DNA of 64,000 nucleotides from JAADIV01 sp964439085 (GTDB taxonomy: Bacteria > Desulfobacterota > Desulfobulbia > Desulfobulbales > VMSU01). The notes beneath the pieces are model-generated. The model searched no databases and was not told the DNA's origin. It saw only the letters and a list, made by a program, of their open reading frames with translations. The translations under genes were made by a program, and so were the position numbers. The DNA is taken from the NCBI GenBank assembly GCA_964439085.1, contig CAYTNB010000001.1, positions 11,148 through 75,147 of the forward strand. Reading direction: 5' to 3'. Shown here in pieces: positions 18,600 through 27,751 of the stretch (positions are counted from its first letter, which is position 1; each line of letters begins with the position of its first letter).

Positions 18600-20235
18600 G
18601 TCAGGTCATCTATTGGCCAGGCATTTATGCCGAATGGGGCTGCATGCCAATCCGTTCCCTGTAACTCCGGATGCCTCGAATTATTTTGTTTCACACAGGA
18701 TTGAGGTGTGTCTGGCTGAACTCCTGCATTGTATTAGGGAAAGAAAGGGCTTTCTGCTGGTTACTGCCGATGTTGGTACAGGTAAAACAACCCTGAGTCG
18801 GCGGCTGATTGCGACGCTTGAACAGGAGGAAACCCAGGTCGCCCTTGTCTTTAATAGCTTTTTGCATGGTATTTCCTTATTAGAGGCCATTAATCAAGAT
18901 TTTGAGATCAGCGCTAGTGGTGGTATCCGTGAGCAGTTGGAGTCCCTGAACCGGTATTTATTGCGGCAATTTGATGAAGAAAAAAACTGTGTAATCATCA
19001 TTGACGACGCTCAAAATCTGGATATTGAAAGTCTTGAGCTTATTCGTCAGATATCCAATTTGGAAACAAATAAGGCTAAGTTAGTACAAATTCTGCTCAT
19101 TGCCCAGCCTGAAATCTTGGCAACCCTAGCTTATCCCGAACTTCGTCAGTTAGACAGCCGGATTGTTTTACGTATTGAACTGCCGTCTTTTTCGGATGTC
19201 GAAATCATGGATTATGTGAATTATCGTTTAAATTGTGCGGGAAATGGCGGCAGGGTCAAACTGGCTCCAGGAAGGGCCTTGCGGCTGCTTGCGAAAAAGA
19301 GTGGTGGCTATCCGCGCCAGATAAATCTAATAATGGATCGCAGCCTGTATGCCTTGGCCGCAACCAAAAAAACGGTGGTTACCCATAAGGTTATAAAACT
19401 AGCGGTGGATGATCTTGGCGGGGTAAGAGGTATTGCCGGTAAAATGATATGGCGGCCGCTTTTTGCTGTTATGGTCGGGGTTCTTATGTTTTTGTTGACG
19501 CTTGGGGTTTGGTTTGGTGGTGAGCACGTTTACAGCCGCTATGTAGCTAGTAGTTTAAGGTGCTTTATGCCTCAACAATTGCTTGCTACTCCCTCAACGC
19601 TTGTCTCTAACAGTCTGTCATCCAAGGAGGTAGTCGCTAAAAAAACGGTGCCGGTTGCTGCGTCAGTAGTAGCGGTACGACCACGAACGTATGCGAAGGA
19701 CGTTGCGACGGGAGTCGATAGGGGCGAGACTGAGGTAATGGAACGAGCCTCTACATCTCTGCCGCATAAACAAGCCAGCCGATTCTTGAAAAACTATAAC
19801 CTGGAAAAATTTTATCCAGATTTTATCAGTGCCTTGGCCAGTAATGATTGGCCTGGGTTTGAACGCCGCATCCGTCCCACTGGCTGGCAGTTATTGATAG
19901 GTAAATGGCCTCTCTCTGCCAATCAAGAAGCGTTATACTACATTAATTTAGATGGAACACCCCATTGGCTGATGTTATGGCAGCCGGATTTTGACCTTGG
20001 ACCATTCTATTTCGGTGCACACTCTCCTGGGATTATGCGCTTGCAGCAGGGGTTGTCTGATTTGGGATTTTATTCGTATCAGATTGATGGAGTTGCCGGG
20101 GTGAGAACATTCGCAGCTGTTGTCTCTTTTCAACGGAGAAACGGCCTATATCCCTCATCTATTCCTGATATGCTTACGTTGTATCAGTTAAGTGCGGAAC
20201 TTCATAAACATTCAATGGTAGTGCTAAAAAATTAA
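18583..20235 (+). CDS. mshM: MshM/ExeA-like AAA+ ATPase with C-terminal peptidoglycan-binding domain
   Basis: 550 residues. GLHANPFPVTPDASNYF is the usual start of ExeA/GspA/MshM proteins. Walker A is TADVGTGKTTLSRR (about 61-74) and Walker B CVIIIDDAQNL (about 140), with an arginine finger region near QLDSRIVLRIEL. A membrane segment lies at about 290-312 (LFAVMVGVLMFLLTLGVWF). The C-terminal region holds a PG_binding_1 repeat (LQQGLSDLGFYSYQIDGVAG to FAAVVSFQRRNGLYP, about 485-525). Such fusions help insert the secretin through peptidoglycan. The annotated start overlaps mshN by 17 nt; ATG 18634 (MGLHANPF) is an alternative. Confidence 0.9.
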   Translation: MPVVDKSGHLLARHLCRMGLHANPFPVTPDASNYFVSHRIEVCLAELLHCIRERKGFLLVTADVGTGKTTLSRRLIATLEQEETQVALVFNSFLHGISLLEAINQDFEISASGGIREQLESLNRYLLRQFDEEKNCVIIIDDAQNLDIESLELIRQISNLETNKAKLVQILLIAQPEILATLAYPELRQLDSRIVLRIELPSFSDVEIMDYVNYRLNCAGNGGRVKLAPGRALRLLAKKSGGYPRQINLIMDRSLYALAATKKTVVTHKVIKLAVDDLGGVRGIAGKMIWRPLFAVMVGVLMFLLTLGVWFGGEHVYSRYVASSLRCFMPQQLLATPSTLVSNSLSSKEVVAKKTVPVAASVVAVRPRTYAKDVATGVDRGETEVMERASTSLPHKQASRFLKNYNLEKFYPDFISALASNDWPGFERRIRPTGWQLLIGKWPLSANQEALYYINLDGTPHWLMLWQPDFDLGPFYFGAHSPGIMRLQQGLSDLGFYSYQIDGVAGVRTFAAVVSFQRRNGLYPSSIPDMLTLYQLSAELHKHSMVVLKN

Positions 20236-20253
20236 CCTGAGGAATGGTAAGGA

Positions 20254-21945
20254 ATGGTTGAAGTAAACACGAAACAGGAAACTGGCTATAAAGTGCTTCG
20301 TATTGGTGATGCGTTGATCGCAGCAGGTCTGGTCAGTGCCGCTAAGATAGAATTTGTCTTACAAAAGCAGCTTGTGACCGGTGAAAAGCTCGGCGAGTTG
20401 TTCTTGCGTATGGGGGTTGTTTCCGAATACGACATTGCCCGACTTCTGGCCGAACAACGATCTATTCCCCTTAGTGATGTTGATAATGAGCCGGCCCCTG
20501 ATGCTGGAATACTGAATATGTTTAACCAGGAATTCTGTCTGCATCGAGCCTTTTTGCCATTGCGGCGTGAAGGCGAAGACTTGGTGGTTGTCGTTGGAAA
20601 TGCCGATTATGATCAAGTAGAGCAGGCAATAAACCAACGGACTGGATTGCGCTGTAGAATTTTGCAGGGAGAGTTCAGCAAGGTATTGCGGGCGGTCAGG
20701 CATTATTATTATTTTGCTAAATATCCTGTTCAGGAACTGTGCCTTAAGGAAACCAAGCGTCTGGAAAAGGATGCTGACCAGGTGCTGACCCCTGATGCCT
20801 TGTTGGATCATCTGTTTCATCTAGCGGTAAAACAACGTGCCACTGATATTCATATCCAGCCCGAGCCCAAGAGCTTCCATATTTCTTTTCGGATTGATGG
20901 AGTGCTGCGTCCTGTCTTTGCTATTTCCAGAAAATTAAAGCGGCTTATTGCCTCCTTAAAGATGCAGGCCGGCATGGACATCTCGGATAATCTTCGTCCG
21001 CAGGACGGTAGCTTTTCCGTAACCATCCTTGATTTACCGTTTGATATTCGGATGTCAACGGTGGTCACCGAATACGGCGAGAATATTGTATTGCGTTTAT
21101 TGCCCAGCGGAATGCAGGTTAAGGGCCTGAATCAGTTAGGGTTTTTTGATAAAGATCTGGCTAGTATTGATGAATTGTTTGCGAATCCTTATGGCATTTT
21201 ATTAATGACTGGTCCGACGGGGGCAGGCAAAAGCACCACCTTACACGCCGGGCTGCGGGTTGCTGGTATGGATGGCAAGAATATTCTGACGGTAGAAGAC
21301 CCGATTGAATATAAACTGCCCATCGTCTGCCAAACTCAGGTCAACAGGAAGGCGGGATACTTATTCAATACTGCCATTACTCACTTTCTGCGCCACGATC
21401 CTGACGTGATGCTGCTGGGTGAAATTCGTGACGCTGAAACAGCCAAAGCTGCAATTACAGCTGCAGAAACTGGACATCTCGTCCTTTCCACCTTGCACGT
21501 AAATACAGCGCTGGGTGTTATTTCCCGTCTGCAAGCCCTTAATATTCCCGCCCAGATGATTGCTGACAGCCTCATAGGTGTTATAAATCAGCGTTTGGTA
21601 AGAAAAATATGTAGTGTCTGCCGCGAATCATACGAGCCTGACGAGAAGGAACTACGTTATCTACAGGGGATGTCTGATGAGCTATATCGTGGCCGGGGCT
21701 GTAAGCATTGTATGGGAACCGGATATTTTGGCCGGATGCCAATATACGAGGTATTGACGGTTGATTTTCAGCTTACTGAGATGATTGCGGCCAATCTCAG
21801 CCGGGTTGAAATAGGCAGGATGATTGCGGAGTCGGATTTTGTGCCCATTGAACAGATGGGGTTACAACTCGTTGTTAAGGGAGATACAAGTTTGGCTGAA
21901 CTCAAGCGCCATCTGGGCCACACCATGGAAGGTCTGGTACGATGA
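20254..21945 (+). CDS. mshE: MshE/GspE/PilB-type assembly ATPase
   Basis: 563 residues, ATG 20254 with AAGGA just upstream. The N-terminal MshE_N-type domain (about 15-150, LRIGDALIAAGLVSAAKI, QRSIPLSDV) resembles the c-di-GMP-binding region of MshE. The ATPase core shows Walker A GPTGAGKSTTLHAG, an Asp box (VEDPIEY), Walker B LLGEIRDAETA and a His box (GHLVLSTLHVNTA). A zinc-type tetracysteine motif is present (CSVC and CKHC, then GYFGRMPIYEVL). It powers pilus extension from the cytoplasm. No PilT retraction ATPase is in the window. The end overlaps mshG by four bases. Confidence 0.95.
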   Translation: MVEVNTKQETGYKVLRIGDALIAAGLVSAAKIEFVLQKQLVTGEKLGELFLRMGVVSEYDIARLLAEQRSIPLSDVDNEPAPDAGILNMFNQEFCLHRAFLPLRREGEDLVVVVGNADYDQVEQAINQRTGLRCRILQGEFSKVLRAVRHYYYFAKYPVQELCLKETKRLEKDADQVLTPDALLDHLFHLAVKQRATDIHIQPEPKSFHISFRIDGVLRPVFAISRKLKRLIASLKMQAGMDISDNLRPQDGSFSVTILDLPFDIRMSTVVTEYGENIVLRLLPSGMQVKGLNQLGFFDKDLASIDELFANPYGILLMTGPTGAGKSTTLHAGLRVAGMDGKNILTVEDPIEYKLPIVCQTQVNRKAGYLFNTAITHFLRHDPDVMLLGEIRDAETAKAAITAAETGHLVLSTLHVNTALGVISRLQALNIPAQMIADSLIGVINQRLVRKICSVCRESYEPDEKELRYLQGMSDELYRGRGCKHCMGTGYFGRMPIYEVLTVDFQLTEMIAANLSRVEIGRMIAESDFVPIEQMGLQLVVKGDTSLAELKRHLGHTMEGLVR

Positions 21946-23183
21946 GGTGCTTTTATTTTCAACGCTTGTTACCCACCGGGCAGCTTAAGACCGGCATTAC
22001 CAAGCTGACGTTTCTGAATGAGTCCTCTGCAAAAATATACATGGAGAAACGCTGGCAGTCTGTGATTGTCAAGCTGGTGCTATTACCTGGCTGGTTTAAT
22101 GTTCTTTATGACTGGTTTGTCCATATAGTCCACCGACCGATACAGCGCTATGAACTGGCCGACTTTTTTCGTAATCTGTCTGTAATGCAGCGGAGCGGTA
22201 TTCCTATTCTTGAGGCGATGGAGGAGATGAGTTCCGACGATTCGAGCCTGCAAACCAGCCGTCTCGCCTTTGATCTTCTTGAGAGTTTACGGTCGGGAGC
22301 CACCTTAAGCGATAGTCTGGAACGTCAAGCCGATCTGATCCCCGAGACGGTGCGTCACTTGACGCAGATCGGCGAAGTTTCCGGAACCTTGGACCGGACA
22401 TTGATGGATGCATCAGAGCACTTGCAGCGGATAAGCAAGATCGTGGGAGATTCTAAGCGGGCCATGATCTATCCAGCCTTTGTATTTTTAAGTATTTTCG
22501 GGGCAGGCCTGTTCTGGATTGGCTATGTGGTTCCAAATATCTCCGCTTTATTCAAGCAGATGCGCGTAAAACTGCCGCCCCTGACCCAATTTGTTTTGAA
22601 AATTTCAAATATTGCTGGCAGCCATTTCGTATGGTTTATAGCGTTACTGATCGGGCTGATTTTTGGAATCGTGCTGCTGGTGCGGCGTAATGCCAAGCTC
22701 CGCTACAAGGTACAGGAATTGGCTCTGGTGCTGCCTGTTTCCCGGCTCTTAGTGTCCTCATCAGCACTGGCTTTTATTACCGAGTATCTCAGCCTGTTAA
22801 TCAGTTCAGGGCTCAATGTGGTCGAGAGTCTTGAGGTGTTAAGAAAGGCCACCCGTAACGAGGTTTATAAGGTGGCTATAGGCAAGATCCGTGAAGGAGT
22901 TATGCGGGGCAATAGCTTAAGTGCAGGAATGCGTGACAGTCGGCGCTTTCCTGGTTTTGTCACCCGTATGGTCAGTGTGGGCGAACAGGCTGGTAGCCTT
23001 GACCAGCAGTTAAAATATCTGGCGAACGAGTATCGGCTGCGCTTTGATCATGTTGTTGCCTCAATTGGTGAGATAATTAAACCCGTTATTATGCTGATCG
23101 CTGGAGCTTTATTTATATTTATGGTGGTCGCCCTGTTTCTACCGATATATCAGCTTATTGGTCAAGTCAGTGCCATACATTAA
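21942..23183 (+). CDS. mshG: MshG/GspF/PilC-type inner-membrane platform protein
   Basis: 413 residues with two GspF domains. The first (about 70-190) starts ELADFFRNLSVMQRSGIPIL and the second (about 275-395) reads TEYLSLLISSGLNVVESLEV and ENDs with VSVGEQAGSLDQQL. Hydrophobic segments lie near 185-205 (FVFLSIFGAGLFWIGYVV), 230-250 and 385-407. A basic N-terminal extension of about 60 residues precedes the first domain. This is the membrane platform on which the MshE ATPase acts. ATG 21942 overlaps the mshE stop; translational coupling is likely. Confidence 0.93.
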   Translation: MRCFYFQRLLPTGQLKTGITKLTFLNESSAKIYMEKRWQSVIVKLVLLPGWFNVLYDWFVHIVHRPIQRYELADFFRNLSVMQRSGIPILEAMEEMSSDDSSLQTSRLAFDLLESLRSGATLSDSLERQADLIPETVRHLTQIGEVSGTLDRTLMDASEHLQRISKIVGDSKRAMIYPAFVFLSIFGAGLFWIGYVVPNISALFKQMRVKLPPLTQFVLKISNIAGSHFVWFIALLIGLIFGIVLLVRRNAKLRYKVQELALVLPVSRLLVSSSALAFITEYLSLLISSGLNVVESLEVLRKATRNEVYKVAIGKIREGVMRGNSLSAGMRDSRRFPGFVTRMVSVGEQAGSLDQQLKYLANEYRLRFDHVVASIGEIIKPVIMLIAGALFIFMVVALFLPIYQLIGQVSAIH

Positions 23184-23220
23184 GGAGAGGGGATTTGCGA
23201 TATTACTGGGGATAGCGCAG

Positions 23221-25417
23221 GTGAAGAACAATCGGCTTCGGGACACGAATCAGGGCAGTATTTTACTGGTGATGGTAATACTTTTGGCTTTGTTGGCTGG
23301 TTTTGCCCTTACCTTTATTAAGGCCCCCAATAAGCTGCCGCAGATAAGGCATGATCGTAACGCTCTAGCTACAGCAGATCAGCAGCTCCGCAGTTTTATG
23401 GCCTTCAATGGCCGCCTTCCTTGTCCGGATACCACTGGTGATGGTCGTGAAAATTGTGGTGCAGCCATCTCGAAGGGTAATTTGCCTTATCTGACCTTGG
23501 GACTGAAGGAGTCGGGGTACGGAGCCGGGGATGTTGCCTTGCAGTATGGATTGTACCGCAAGGCTGACGATACGGAGGTTAACCATGATAGTCCCTTTGG
23601 GCCCACAGGGCCCGTTGATTTCTTGAGTCCCTTGGGCTCCTGGGATCCCCTGGGATGGTTCACTTACACTGTTACTACCTATGCGAATGATGCCGACCTG
23701 GGCGTTTTAAAAAATCGCTATGAACCAACGACGGCCGATAGTCTACAAATGAATACTGCCAATCAAAACACGGTTGATCTTTGTTTGGCGTTGCAGAATG
23801 GTGCCGGGGCGGCAACAGATAGCAACTACACCTACGTCCAATCAACGGCAGCAGGAACGTATAATGTCGCCTATGCGATTGCGGCAGCAGGTTATGGGGA
23901 TAATGATAACCAGAACGGCCTGTTTGACGGCCTGAATGGCTCTTCTGCCGTTGGCTTTAATAGTCCTGATATGCCAATCTCGGTTAACTACGATGACCAG
24001 GTACTCAGCCGCTCCTTTACCGATCTCCAAAATGATATGCAGTGTGACGTGGTCATTAACTCGCTTAATTTAATGGCCGATGCGGTGCATTCTCAACTTG
24101 ATGTAGCTTCCCAGTCGGCAGGTATAAAAGTAGCGACCATTGTCGGGGCGGGACTGGCTGGGACGGCAGTATTAATAAATACCTACGACTTTGTCCTGTC
24201 GGTTGTTNNNNNNNNNNGCTGCGGCGGCAACTGCGGCACTGACGGCGGCAACGGCGGCTGAAACGGCGGCAATTGCCGCCTGCGTAGTAGCCGTTGGCTG
24301 TCCGGAAGTTCCGATTATGGCGGCGGCAGTGGTGGCGGCAGTGGCGGCTGAGGTTGCAAGTGATGTAGCAGTGATTGCAAGTTCTGCCGCAGTCTTGGCA
24401 CAGGTAACTGCAACCTTGGCTTATACGGCTATTGCCGTTGCTGCCAATATTGTTTTGCCGGCAACGGATAAAATGGATCTGAGTAGCTCTATCACTCAAA
24501 TGACCCAATCGCTCAACAAAGCAAAGGCGGATTTGGCTGCTGCGAAAACGGCGGCAATCTCTCGCAGAGCTACAGCGAAGCAGGATTTTACGGATGCGGA
24601 TAACACCTTTACTTCGATTAGTACATATGCCAAGGCCCATGATGACCCGAGTGCCACGACCGAACCCCAGGTAATTGCTAAAACCCGGGCTGTCTTCGAT
24701 GCCAAGGATGCTGAGACTGCCGCCAAAAAGACTTATGATGCTAAAGCTGCCGCCTGGAAGTTGTTGCAAAAACAGTGTGATGCCATCACCAACCCTGGTG
24801 GTACGGCAGCCCAGTGTGATGCCGCATATAATAACTGGCAGGCCAAAAGACAAAGCTGTTACGCAATTAGTCCTCCTGACCCTGATGCCCAGGTTTGTAA
24901 GGACATGAAAACCGCCTGGAAGACACGGCTGTCGATGTGCGGCAATCCTGGTACTGGTACCGAATGTGCTGATGCCGCTAACGCAAAATCTGAGGCAGAT
25001 CAGGCAAAAGCCAACCTGGACGCCAAATCGGCCCTTGTTGCAGCGGCTGAAAATGACGCCAAGACAGCGGCGGATAATTACCTGGTTTACGACTCCGGGA
25101 ACCAGACTTGTTCCGTAGTCGCAAATTGTACCCTGCCGATCTTGGTTCAACGGGCCATTGATCAGTACACAAAGGCAATAAAAGATGATGCGATTGCCTC
25201 AGCTAAAGAAAAAGAAGTTGCTAACCTGACCCAGCAGGTTACTGATATTACTAATTCCCTGGCCGTCTTGAACTGCATGCAGCAGGATAAATTTTATGAT
25301 TCAACAAACGGTACTTGCGTGGATCAGCCGACTAACGGCTCGACATCAGTCATTTCGTTTGCCACCGGTGCCGGGAGTATTCTTAAGCAGGCCGACAGTC
25401 TGGGGACAACGCAATGA
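23221..25417 (+). CDS. Very large prepilin-like protein with Ala-rich C-terminal region ('LPCPD' family, member 2); split by assembly gap
   Basis: GTG 23221 is the likely start (GGGG 9 nt upstream); in-frame starts as early as TTG 23158 exist. The leader ends TNQG and is followed by SILLVMVILLALLAGFALTF, a pilin helix without the usual Glu +5. Family motifs GRLPCPDTTGDGRENC, LPYLTLGL and GDNDNQNGLFDG are present. Ten Ns at 24208-24217 shift the frame by one base; the downstream frame continues to TGA 25415, so this is one gene of about 730 codons and the true gap length is a multiple of three. The second half is an Ala-rich hydrophobic region (24218-24470) and then a long helical, Cys-containing region. 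The role may be a tip or minor pilin. It is unusually long for the family. Confidence 0.7.
24208..24217. other. Assembly gap (10 N)
   Basis: Ten Ns lie in a GCG/GGC-rich alanine-coding stretch inside the large prepilin gene. The coding frame changes across it, so ten is a placeholder and not the true length. Confidence 0.95.
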
Positions 25418-26571
25418 CCAGCCGTGGGCAAAGGGGATTTAGTCTAATCGAGCTTGCCATTGCGCTTGTGGTGATCGGTATTATAGCGGCGGCCTTACCC
25501 GGAATTTTTCCATCCTTGCGGCATCTTATTTTTAAGCAGGCTGATCAGCAGGCCTTGAATACGGCTAGTGACGCCTTGCTTGGCTTCATTTCGGCCAATT
25601 CCCGCCTGCCATGCCCGGATGGCAATATTGACGGCCAGGAAGACTGTATGAATATCGGTAATCTTAGGATGACCGGTGAACTTCCTTATCGTACCCTGGG
25701 GCTTTCAGGGCCGGTTCGTAATTCTTATGGTCAAAGGCTGGCCTATGCGGTTTATCGCAATAGTAATACCATAACGACTTTGGATGCGGATCTTGCCGCC
25801 GCCAAAAATCGTTTTGAGCCTTATTTGCCGAACGGTACGACGGCGGGTCATACAAATGGCCTGGATTTCTGTCAGGCATTGCGGAACGCCGCCCGGACGG
25901 CAGGTTCTAATTTTTTCCCCTATGTTGGCAGTGCTGCGGCACCAATAAATCAGGCCTTTATTTTAGCCGATCCCGGTGCGGCTAATGCCGATGGTGTGGG
26001 TGGCCAGTTTGATGGCGCTAATACCGGTTTAGGTTTTGAACTCCCCGGCAAGGCGTTCACTCGATTGTATGACGATCAGGTAAAGTCTATTGGTTTTAAT
26101 CGTTTGGCTGCAGAGCTAAATTGTCCAGCGGAGATGGCCAAGGTTAACGGGATGGCCCGTACCGCTTATGCGGCTGATGATATAAGCAAACTGCAAAATT
26201 TTTATTATGATTTCAGGGAATTTGATGTTCTGGTCAATTCCGACAACCTGTTAATGGCTACCTTTAAGGTAACTCTTGCCGCCGTCAATAGCGGCATAGT
26301 GATAGCGCAGGATGTGACGGCGGTTGCCTTTGATCTGGTGACCGCCAGTGTTTCAGTTGCAGCAACCATAATACCTGCCGTGATAGCCGCAGCGGCATGT
26401 ATTGCCGATGATATTGCTGCGGGCTTGGCCGAGGCGCAAGCGATTCAGGCATTTGCTACGGCTGTGAGCCAGGCCGCCGATGCCCACACAGCCAAGAACA
26501 ATGCCGATGCATTTGCGGCGGCCCAATTATCTGCGGCACAGGCTGCTGATGGTAAGGGGTTACTGCAATGA
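25414..26571 (+). CDS. Prepilin-like protein with Ala-rich C-terminus ('LPCPD' family, member 3)
   Basis: 385 residues. The leader MTSRGQRG precedes FSLIELAIALVVIGIIAAAL with Glu +5. Family motifs SRLPCPDGNIDGQEDC, LPYRTLGL, AYAVYRNSNT and DPGAANADGVGGQFDG follow, and then YDDQVKSIGFNRLAAELNC. Beyond about residue 275 the chain becomes an Ala/Val-rich hydrophobic segment (TAVAFDLVTASVSVAATIIP, AVIAAAACIADDIAAGLAEA) and an Ala-rich amphipathic tail. Pilins do not normally have a second long hydrophobic region, so it may insert in a membrane or pack inside a fibre. The start overlaps the preceding stop (ATGA) and the end overlaps the next start. Confidence 0.85.
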   Translation: MTSRGQRGFSLIELAIALVVIGIIAAALPGIFPSLRHLIFKQADQQALNTASDALLGFISANSRLPCPDGNIDGQEDCMNIGNLRMTGELPYRTLGLSGPVRNSYGQRLAYAVYRNSNTITTLDADLAAAKNRFEPYLPNGTTAGHTNGLDFCQALRNAARTAGSNFFPYVGSAAAPINQAFILADPGAANADGVGGQFDGANTGLGFELPGKAFTRLYDDQVKSIGFNRLAAELNCPAEMAKVNGMARTAYAADDISKLQNFYYDFREFDVLVNSDNLLMATFKVTLAAVNSGIVIAQDVTAVAFDLVTASVSVAATIIPAVIAAAACIADDIAAGLAEAQAIQAFATAVSQAADAHTAKNNADAFAAAQLSAAQAADGKGLLQ

Positions 26572-27737
26572 AGTCATCGCAGAGAGGGTATTCCATTATT
26601 GAACTCTCGGTTAGTATTGTCATTCTGGGCTTGATTATCTCGGCTATTCTGGGCTTGTATGCCCATCTGGAGGAGAAATATCGCCATATTGACCTGGTGC
26701 AATCTACCCAGGAAGCGAATGAAGCTATTTGGGGGTTCATATTTTCTAAAGGCCGCCTGCCTTGTCCTTCTGGAGATAATGGCGGTTTCGAGGATTGTAC
26801 AATTGCCAAAGGCTTCCTGCCATACAAAGCCTTGGGTATGCCCGCCCAGATTAGAAATTCGACCGGCTTGGCCTTGCGTTATGCTGTTTATTTAAAGGTT
26901 GATTCCACCATAATGAGGGATGCGGAATTAGATGTTTTAAAAGACCGCTATCGTCCCTTTGTTGCTGAGGGTTCACCGCCAGTCGGTCAGGAACTGATTC
27001 TTGGTAATACTAATAATCTTGATTTTTGTCAGGCCCTTGATACGGCGGCTCATGCCTCGGATGATGCAACTCTTGTCCATGTCGGTAGTGGTGCTAATCT
27101 CGAACATGTTGCCTACATATTGCTTGATCCTGGTGCTGGTGATGCCAATGGCAACGGCAATAGCCTGGAAGGGCTGGATGCAACTGCTGATTTGGCCTTT
27201 GACCGGCCGAATCGGCCATCAAATTTTGTTGATGATGACCGGGTGTTTGTTACATATTTTAATCAATTGTGGGAGAAAATTGGTTGCAGCAATGTTATTT
27301 CACCAGCGGGACATGCCCATCCTAATACTGCGACCAGTGCCGCTATTATGCAGCAATCACTAGCGGATTATCAAAAGCAATTGGATCTGAATGCCGCCAT
27401 TGCGGCTGCTGATATTCTGGCGGCGCTCGCCTCACAAGCCAGTGCGGGGGCAGGTCTGGCAAATGCTACCTCGGCCACCTTGACAGCACTCTCAGAGGCC
27501 TTAATCTCTCAGGGTGCTACAAGTGGCCTGATTGCGGCGGGTGCGGCGGCTGTGGTCGCAAATACGGCTGCTGTGGCGGCGGCTGGTGTCGCCGTGGCTC
27601 TGGCAACTGCCAATGAGCTAATAGTAGCGGCAACGGCTATTGCGGTAATTCCCCTGGTTAATCGCATAAATTCTTTGTCAGCTACAATTCTGGCCAACGC
27701 CAAGGCGGCTGATGCAGCTGGAATATTTGTTAAATAA
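26568..27737 (+). CDS. Prepilin-like protein with Ala-rich C-terminus ('LPCPD' family, member 4)
   Basis: 389 residues. The leader MKSSQRG precedes YSIIELSVSIVILGLIISAI with Glu +5; Tyr replaces the usual Phe at +1. Family motifs KGRLPCPSGDNGGFEDC, LPYKALGM, YAVYLKVDST, DPGAGDANGNGNSLEG and a terminal Cys block are present. Residues about 270-385 are an Ala-rich hydrophobic tail (SGLIAAGAAAVVANTAAVAA, AGVAVALATANELIVAATAI) similar in character to the two preceding proteins. Four-base overlap with the gene before and 14 bp to the next gene place it in the same operon. Probably a minor pilin; the tail's function is unknown. Confidence 0.85.
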   Translation: MKSSQRGYSIIELSVSIVILGLIISAILGLYAHLEEKYRHIDLVQSTQEANEAIWGFIFSKGRLPCPSGDNGGFEDCTIAKGFLPYKALGMPAQIRNSTGLALRYAVYLKVDSTIMRDAELDVLKDRYRPFVAEGSPPVGQELILGNTNNLDFCQALDTAAHASDDATLVHVGSGANLEHVAYILLDPGAGDANGNGNSLEGLDATADLAFDRPNRPSNFVDDDRVFVTYFNQLWEKIGCSNVISPAGHAHPNTATSAAIMQQSLADYQKQLDLNAAIAAADILAALASQASAGAGLANATSATLTALSEALISQGATSGLIAAGAAAVVANTAAVAAAGVAVALATANELIVAATAIAVIPLVNRINSLSATILANAKAADAAGIFVK

Positions 27738-27751
27738 AAAGTGGGATACAG

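Noticed and set aside
24065..25150. Long minus-strand ORF (361 codons) opposite the large prepilin gene
   Set aside because: It is a shadow of the Ala-rich GCG/GCC coding strand, crosses the N gap, and has no family features.
24191..25417. Independent gene starting after the N gap
   Set aside because: The frame starts inside the gap-flanking alanine tract with no start or ribosome site; it is the 3' half of the large prepilin gene.
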